Assembly (NCBI GenBank): GCA_013368375.1
Contig: JAACJP010000018.1
Span: 682,001 to 746,000 of the forward strand
DNA from: Tricholomella constricta
Taxonomy: Eukaryota > Basidiomycota > Agaricomycetes > Agaricales > Lyophyllaceae
Direction: 5' to 3'
Length of the DNA: 64,000 nt
The translations under genes and the position numbers were made by a program. The notes under the pieces were generated by a model that saw only the letters and a program-made list of their open reading frames with translations, did no database searches and had not been told where the DNA came from. Below, in pieces: positions 57,168 to 64,000 of this stretch; position 1 is the first letter of the stretch, and each line of letters opens with the position of its first letter.

Positions 57168-57628
57168 ACCCTGAAGCATCGAGTGGACAACAAGTTCTGA
57201 AGGGCATGGACATGTACTCGTAATTTTTTGACGTACTTGGATCTCATACCATGGCTCCTGCACTGCACGACTAAGCCTGCACGTTTCTATTGAATCCGCT
57301 GTGGGTCAGGCTTTGGCCCGAAGATATGTGAGATAATATAGTTTGTTCTCAAGATGTATAATCCGGCATTCGAACCCGACCATCCACCTTGTACTTCCCA
57401 GATGACTTTCATAGCCACGCTAACGGCAGGAAGAAGTAGGCTCCCTGGGAGGGCGATCTGGATATACTGAACCTTGCCATGAGCGCTGAGGCGCACCCTG
57501 GCTCTTGGTATGAACTAGCAGAAGAGTCATAAACATTATTGGTCTGAACTGTTCAACTAGATAGGGACTCACGTCGTCCATTTTATGCTATAAGTATAAT
57601 CGGAAATATCACGCTCATCTGTATGCTA
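57168..57628. other. Convergent 3' region, no gene seen
   Basis: 461 bp between the separase stop and the stop of the minus-strand DUF6535 gene. Nothing recognised. Confidence 0.5.
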
Positions 57629-59614
57629 TCAGTCTGTATATTTCGAAGGTATAGTATTCACGAGATTTTTCCATTCCCTCTCATCAAAGTCCAAGCCAAG
57701 GTCGATCCATCCAAGTTCTTTGCGCATACGCGATATGCCCCCCATCTCAGCAACATACTTGTCCAAAGTCCGAACCAAAGAAAGCGCATGCTGAAACTCC
57801 GGAAACGTGGTCCACAGGCGCTGTGAACCTGGGTTCCTGCGGAATACCGTGACCATGCCAGATACGCATAGTTGTACGCGGAACTTGCGCTGTTCCAGTT
57901 CCTTGGATTGTCCGAGCCACTTTTCGTACTCCTCCATCATGGCAAACGACCACTTTGGTGCGTGCTCGTGAGCGCCTGGTTGCCAGTCTCCTAAGAGATG
58001 ATTGATAATGTCCCAGATGTCGACAGCTTTTTCAATTGATGAGACGTCATGCGAGAAATATGTTTTCAAGCATGATAGAAATTGCCTCAGTAGATCGGGT
58101 GGGACAGAAGCAGGGAGATATGATGAGGACCCATCGGAAACCTTGTGTAATACATGGAGTGACGGGTCAAACCATAGTATGCCGACGGTATTCGTGATGC
58201 GGATCTGGGATTCGAGGTTGTAGATTTCGAGACTCGGATGTGTGTGGACATAGAAACCAAGCACAATCGTCGAAAGGATCTCCCTTCTCGTCTGAGCATT
58301 GTACGGGGACCTTGGATCGTCCAAAAGCTCATGAAAGTGACCCGCAAAATCAGGATAGGTCTCGCTGACTGCTTGGACTGCGGCAGAGCTCTCTAAGTCA
58401 CGAAAACAGTGGTATATCGGGTACACGACGTCCACGCTCTGCGTGAAAGTCTTGTGGATCCAACTCAGGCCGTGCACCAGGTCACCTCCATCCTGTATTT
58501 CCAGTGGCATCCCAAACCGAATTTTGGTGGCGTCGCGCATATGCCGCCAGTGAATGTCGAAATCCGTCCAGTTAGAATCATGAAGCGACGTCCATAGCCT
58601 TGCGAGGCGAGCAGAGCTGCGCCGCATCGACCAAACAAACCTCTGTGGAACGAGATCCACCAAAGTTAAGCTAACGCGATGGAAGGCCCAGGATTGTGGC
58701 GACTTGAATGGGCATTGCGCAATGCGAAGATTGGAGATCGGAGTAATGATGTATTGAAGAGTTGGTGCGATCGTCGTGATGACGAGAAAGAGCAGCACAA
58801 GGCCCACCGCCGTGATGATGAAAGTAGCGACTACAGTATTCAACGACAGCAGAAGATCGAGAAGGCCAGCGAAGAACAGAATGAGCGCAGTTTGCAGCAG
58901 TAGGGGCAGCAAAGATAAGATCTCAGGTACACCCCATGCCACGAAACCTTCATGCCGCATCTGTCGCAATGCGACCCCACCCTTGTAGGAAAGTGTCGTC
59001 TCTCGCTGATATTCGCGAAGCCATTGCATGCACAGGATGCCGATGAGAACAGTGGCTAAGCTCAGGGTAAGACTGAGAAACCAGAACACGTTCACCCGCA
59101 CGACAGATGGTGATGGCGTAAAAGGTTCCGGTGATAGATTGGAAATGGTGACGTTGCCAAGACCAGCGCTCCGTAGCTGTTGAGATATCTGGGCAAGGGC
59201 ATGAAGAGTGAGGTCATTCGGATCCTCTGTGAGCCACTGATACGACTCGATGGTGAAAGCTGTCACTGCCGCAGAGAAAAGACCTGCCTAGCAGTCGTAA
59301 GACGTAGCATGGAATCAACGAGGTTTGTATCTTACAAAAATCAATAACTTGTCGACCTCTTCCCGCCACGCGTCACACATGTCTTTGTCGTATTTCTTCA
59401 CTAGTTTGTGACAATTTTCCCATGGGTCTCCAGTCTTTGGAACTCTATGTTGATAGGCATCTCCACAACGCCACGGCTGATTCTGACCATGACAATTTCT
59501 AGTGAGCAATACAGATAAAAAGCTGGACAATATACGCACTGGGCGCACCTTATCCTCTTCGGAATGATCATCTCTTCCAGAGAGTCGGATAAACTGTTCA
59601 ACAGAATTTCGCAT
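57629..59614 (-). CDS. DUF6535-domain membrane protein, 623 aa
   Basis: Minus-strand exons 59614-59549, 59482-59336 and 59287-57629; 624 codons including stop. The N-terminal block DPWENCHKLVKKYD..MCDAWREEVDKLLIFAG, then LFSAAVTAFTIESYQWL and ILCMQWLREYQR, are the hallmarks of the DUF6535 family, found almost only in agaricomycetes in many copies. Membrane spans: about 66-85, 130-152 and a pair around 185-240 (LLLQTALILFFAGLLDLLL and FIITAVGLVLLFLVIT). The C-terminal 380 residues are polar and helical, presumably cytosolic. Function unknown. The acceptor of intron 1 (59483) is chosen because it alone keeps the conserved block in frame. Confidence 0.85.
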
Positions 59615-60144
59615 GATAAATTGAAGATATATGGTGCACAGGTAAACTGCAGAGACATACAGATGCGTCCGACCTATGCTCCGCGAGGCTACTTGTCGCC
59701 TTGAAAACAGGTATTCAATGTCAGTCATCCTCCCAGAAAGATGTAGATGAACACACGTTCGGCCCAGACGATAGATGGTGCTCCGTCGAGGATTCATTTT
59801 GGGGACCGGAGATAAAAGAGAGGGTACTATCGGACTCACCCGCAGATTTGTCCATTCTCATGCGACAGAAAGACTACTGTAGCTTGGTATCGAGTGCTAG
59901 CTGGATGTCTTACACCTGAACGAAGCTGGATGCTGGGATATCCTATGAAGAGAATAAAAATACAGCGAGTTCCGACATACTCGGAACAAAGGGTACCATG
60001 GAGACTGCCCAAGAAGCCAAGATCTTCATCATTTGATGGAGTGTGAAGACAGGTTGGAAAGAAATAAGACTCAGAGAGGACAGAGCAGAGCGGAGAAGTC
60101 ATTGGAAGAGGCCGATAGTCCACCAGGAGGTGGGGATACGGTCC
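59615..60144. other. Upstream region of the DUF6535 gene
   Basis: About 530 bp with short frames only. A first exon of the DUF6535 gene could lie here; no evidence either way. Confidence 0.4.
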
Positions 60145-60630
60145 TCAGGGGTTTGATCCTTCTTTTCCGATCGGGCTCAATGCCGGTGCGAGGAGCAAAC
60201 CATGAACGAGGGTTAAGGTTCTCCTTCTTAACAGCTGGAAGATAATCCGATCAGGGCTGGAAAATAGAAATAAAGCGAGTGGTTGGGGGTGTTTAAAATT
60301 CAATGGAGGCGCGGTAGTGACGATGGCGTCGGCGAAAAAGTACAGCGACATCATGAGGACACCCGGCCAAAAGGGCCAATAGCGAGGCGACGGGCGGGTG
60401 GTATAGAGCTCGGGGTCTTTGAATGACAGAGCATAGTACGAGACTAGAGGAAACTCCTCGCTGTTTTCGATGCCGAACGCGGGACCATTCTTGCCAGTGA
60501 CGAGGGAGGGCGCGATTAAAGTGGACGTGTTACTGTAGTGCAAGTCAGAAACCATTATGTCACTGATAGAACTGACTGATTCCCCGGGAAAGGATCGCAA
60601 ATTTGGATCGATATAGGATACAGATGTCAA
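60145..60630 (-). CDS. Small uncharacterised ORF, 161 aa
   Basis: One open minus-strand frame with a hydrophobic stretch (FWPGVLMMSLYFFADAIVTT) near residues 87-107. Not recognised. It could be a real exon of a membrane protein whose C terminus differs by splicing, or chance. Kept because it fills an otherwise empty interval and its composition looks protein-like. Confidence 0.3.
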   Translation of the reverse strand: MTSVSYIDPNLRSFPGESVSSISDIMVSDLHYSNTSTLIAPSLVTGKNGPAFGIENSEEFPLVSYYALSFKDPELYTTRPSPRYWPFWPGVLMMSLYFFADAIVTTAPPLNFKHPQPLALFLFSSPDRIIFQLLRRRTLTLVHGLLLAPALSPIGKEGSNP

Positions 60631-60857
60631 TTGTAAGACCTAGTTTTCTGATATCTAAGAGTCTAAGTGAGTCTGTGTGGCATCTACGCGCGACGGTATT
60701 CTGCGGTCGCGATCACACCTTTGGTCGAAAATTATGCTATAGACACTATTTACTACTAAACAAGTGCACAGTGTACGTAGACTAATTACTAGAATAAGTA
60801 CATAATCAATTCTCCAGATATGGAGGAGGACTGCTCGTATTCCAATCCAAAATTACT

Positions 60858-62666
60858 CTAGGACTGCTCTCTGGTCAGCTCTGCAACCCTTCCTCGTAGC
60901 TCTGCCACGGACGGGCTACTTTCTCCAGTTTCTACAAGCTGCCTGTTGAGCGCGCTCACCAATTTCTCGAGCCTCTGCATACGGCTGCGCAACGCTCCCC
61001 CTCCGACCACGGCTACTCCGCTGCTACTATCGTGGCTTTGGGGAAGTGAAACTGGATCGAGATCGGAGGACCGCTGGTGGTTCACGGCGAGCCCAGAGCT
61101 TAGTGCGTTTCTCTCCGAAAATTTTGGCTTGTGCTGTCCTGTCACATTACCTGAAAAGTCGGGACTTGGGACCAAGGGTGTGAAGGGTCGGACGGTGAAG
61201 GGGTCAGACACTGCATGATTGAGATGAGTTGCCATATGACCGAGACATGCGAGGAATAAAAATACCTATTTCTCTAGCAGGTGAATCTGCCTCCTTGAGG
61301 GTTGTGTGCTTGAAGAGTCTTTTTCGGTGCAGAACTAAAAATATCAACAGGATGAGTATTACAATGCCACCGACGATGCCACCCGCGATGGGTCCCGCTG
61401 CGCTTGGTTTAGAGGTAGAACTGGAGTCCGAGTTATCGGAAGGAAGGAGGAGTGTAGGGTCTGTGGGGTCTGAACTTGTTGTCGAGCTGGGCAAGATGGT
61501 GTCCAGCGTGACACTAGGGTTGATGATTCCCAAGCTTGCTTTGGCGGAATCTGTCGAGTCCTTTGTTGTTGAGGAAGATTGCAAGGGTGACGTCGCTGGT
61601 GAAGAAGAAGATGTAATGTCGGAGGGTCTCGTCGAGGGTGAAGGCGACGGCGGTAAAGGGGAGGAGGTAGGCGAGGGTAGGTTCACTGTGGTGACTTCAG
61701 TGGGCAATTTGACATAGTTGAGCCAGGGGCCTGTGCCATTTCCAGCGAAGCCAACGGCAGAACCCCAGGAGGAATCATCGAACGACAGAGTTTCGAAGTT
61801 TACGGGGACGTCTTTTGTGGCGCGCCAGCCCTTGTCCGAACCGAGCATGGCCGTCGATCCATCGGATTGGGCAATTTGGATCGCGACGAGAAGGTCTTTG
61901 CTTGTGCGGACTGCGAAGGCAATGGGGCCTGAACCGAGAGAAACATGGTATCTCTGCGCTGTCCACCAATCAGCGTGAGATCCAATTAATTGCCCGTTGA
62001 TGTAGAGCGAATAACCCCTCTCGGCGGTTATGAGGATGTCTGCAGAGATAGCGGAAGTCCCAGATGGCGGTGCATACGTCCTGCGGAAGGCGCGATCTCC
62101 TGCAGGAGCATGAGGAAGGTTATGCTCCAATGTCCAAATCCACTGCGACGTGGTTCGAAAGGTACGCGCGAGCGCAACATCGGCCTGGCGCTTATAGAGC
62201 GTCGAATCCATCGCTGGGTTCGTAAAAGAGAGCATACCGGTGTTGAACTCCGATGAGGCAGAAACTGACCCAGCGTCTGTTTCGATTTGGGCCAGCCAGA
62301 AATAACGAGTGTGTGATGAGAGGGCTGGACCAGTATAATCAATCAAGCGTTGCCTGTTGTGGTGAACAACCCCACTGTTCCATACGTCGTCGGCGCCTGC
62401 GTGGTGCCTTGAGATAACGAGTCGGTAAGAAGTCTGGATAACTTCATGCGCCGAAGACGACAAAGTCCAAGAAAAACAAGGTTTTGTTTCTAAATGATCA
62501 GGTGGAACGCCTCGAAGGTTCAATATGCTGGGCTGGGCGGCTTGCGAGGATATGAGGTGTATGTGTTAAATTACATCTGGGACAGCGTACCTGCATCAAA
62601 GGCTTCGCACTGGCTCGCGTACGTTGTCAGAGTGAAGAATATAGCCCAATACACTCCTAATGACAT
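60858..62666 (-). CDS. Single-pass surface protein with alpha-L-rhamnosidase-type N-terminal region, 567 aa
   Basis: Minus-strand exons 62666-62591, 62540-61266 and 61210-60858; 568 codons including stop. Exon 1 encodes a signal peptide (MSLGVYWAIFFTLTTYASQC). The ectodomain (about 27-285) begins with LNLRGVPPDHLETKPCFSW and TSYRLVISR, the fibronectin-III-like start of bacterial-type GH78 rhamnosidases. It continues with FRRTY, ITAERGYSLYINGQLIG and a C-terminal GWRATKDVPVNFETLSFDDSSWG, like their Bac_rhamnosid_N beta-sandwich. The catalytic (alpha/alpha)6 barrel is absent. Then come a Ser/Thr/Pro stalk (about 290-400), one membrane span (GPIAGGIVGGIVILILLIFLVL) with RKR stop-transfer, and a cytosolic tail with a short coiled coil (LRSRMQRLEKLVSALNRQL). 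Inference: a carbohydrate-binding surface receptor or adhesin. The family call is from motif memory. Confidence 0.75.
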
Positions 62667-64000
62667 GCAAATGATTAAGCGTTTGTCGACGGGGACCCAA
62701 GTGAGGCTCACCTTGCATCATGGGCGTAAGCGAAGATATCGATGTTGCGTCCTTTGAGCTGTCCTTCTTTGTCAACACATACATTCATCAGAGAATTGGC
62801 AAAAGGGACAGACCAGCTTCCGACACCACCAATCTGATTTGATGTCACCAAAACAATGATGACCAGCTGTCACCGGATATTTGTGCGCGAAATTTATTCA
62901 ATAAGTATGCCTTTCTTTGAGCCTCTGTAATACTGAACGAGTGATGGTTGATAACGCTCAAAGGTGGGAAGATGAGATGCAAGTGAATCTGCTCGCATGC
63001 CTTTTGATTCGTTAGTAAATTGAAAATATATGATTGGGAATAACAGACAATCAAAAAAATATGTTCGAAAGCAGTCAAATCTACACACAAAGATGAATAT
63101 TTGCTTGAGGAATTCCGGATGATGACGACGATAATCATGAGATCAAGGCGCTGAGAGCTGCTTGAAATCGCGAGGGTTCGACGCTTGAGCATCGTCGTTG
63201 GTTCTTGAACAGGAATAAGCAAATCAAAGCTAAGAGTAACATCACTAACCTATCGCCACAACTACAAGCCCTGGTTGTAACTCTTTGATATCCCGTATCA
63301 GAACAAGGAGAAGCCTTTACGTCAGACTCCGAAATGCAGATATACCGGCGACAAACACAAAAGAAGCGCGTTATCATTCCTTTCGTCACCTTCGGCCTCC
63401 TTCTGATCAGTCAAGGAGAATCCTAAAGATGCGATCATGTCGGTTTCGACAAAGTTTTGGTCCTCCTTTCATAACATGTCTTGTGCGGGAAAAGAAGACG
63501 CATATAAGCACCCCCGCGGCATGGGTGAAGAACCATCCGTATAGCCACAGGGGATCAAGTCGCCAATCCAACAGATTTGGACGTCTCTCGCAGATGGTAA
63601 AGTGCGGATATCTTCCTTCTACAGCAATCCATGAGCAGTTTGTCAAGACAGCCATGAGGAGTGTGATACAGAGATGGTGAGGATAGTTTCCAGCTCAAAT
63701 ACAGAAGCCAAGTCAATAAGCGTGAGCTCGATAATCGGTGCATTGTTGGCCTGCGATCCAGCTTCGAGCGGATAGAGTTGAATGATTCTTAAAGGGCCCG
63801 CGTCGTGTAGCGTCATGATATTTACATCGATATGGCCCGAGACGATGCATGTGAGCATTAGAACGCCTCCATTGAACCGATCTTTGCGCTCAGTACGCAG
63901 TCCCGTGCAAATGCTTAATGCTCAGCCAATTTACAGGAATTTAAAGGATGTTCCAGACCAGTAGGCAAATAGAGAACCTGAGGCGGTTGCTCGCCTGTCC
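62667..64000. other. Right-edge region, at most a partial gene
   Basis: Minus-strand frames at 63858-63643 (LTCIVSGHIDVNIMTLHDAG...) and 63655-63407 (…DPLWLYGWFFTHAAGVLICVFF) look protein-like and might be neighbouring exons of a membrane protein continuing beyond the window. I could not join them with confidence, so no gene is called. 62700-63130 shows nothing. Confidence 0.3.

Noticed and set aside
1..64000. CRISPR arrays, bacterial operons, rRNA or tRNA genes
   Set aside because: No spaced palindromic repeat arrays or rRNA sequence were seen. The window is eukaryotic, and no tRNA could be supported by eye.

Overview
The window is nuclear DNA of a filamentous basidiomycete, almost certainly an agaricomycete mushroom-forming fungus. 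The evidence is dense genes broken by many 48-65 nt GT-AG introns, a KDZ transposase next to a TET/JBP-type gene, a DUF6535 membrane protein, F-box/LRR genes and a fungal plasma-membrane proton pump. Gene models below were built by hand. Most exon joins preserve frame and restore family motifs, and the summed coding length is divisible by three for every spliced gene I call complete.

Layout. 1-4393: the 5' part of a TET/JBP-family gene (minus strand, leaving the left edge) lies divergent to a ten-exon KDZ transposase, followed by a minisatellite (about 4500-4875). 5048-20625: a direct duplication. Two 7,465 bp arms (5048-12512 and 13161-20625, constant offset 8,113) each hold a non-LTR retrotransposon (endonuclease, reverse transcriptase, RNase H) and a downstream-facing F-box/LRR gene. 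I found only one base difference between them. The 648 bp between the arms holds the true 3' end of the second retroelement (3' UTR plus a 36-nt A tail) and a broken condensin CAP-G fragment.

21064-25230: a secreted four-LysM protein (minus) is divergent to an intact 587-aa amidase, with 216 bp between the starts. 25231-30178 has no recognisable gene and precedes PMA1, the plasma-membrane H+-ATPase (30179-33512). 35807-41910 is a 28-exon PDR/ABCG drug-efflux transporter. Then come a secreted beta-propeller-like protein (42654-43835), a seven-helix basidiomycete membrane protein (45459-46965), an LRR-like protein (47474-48712, minus) and the separase gene (49850-57167). A DUF6535 membrane protein (57629-59614, minus), a doubtful small ORF, and a single-pass surface protein with an alpha-L-rhamnosidase-type N-terminal region (60858-62666, minus) close the window.

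The left third is accessory, transposon-rich sequence. The right two thirds are ordinary single-copy genes: membrane energisation and efflux (PMA1 supplies the proton gradient, the PDR pump uses ATP), chromosome segregation (separase), cell-surface recognition (LysM protein, rhamnosidase-like receptor) and lineage-specific membrane proteins. No rRNA, tRNA, CRISPR array or bacterial-type operon was seen. No systematic tRNA search was possible by eye.
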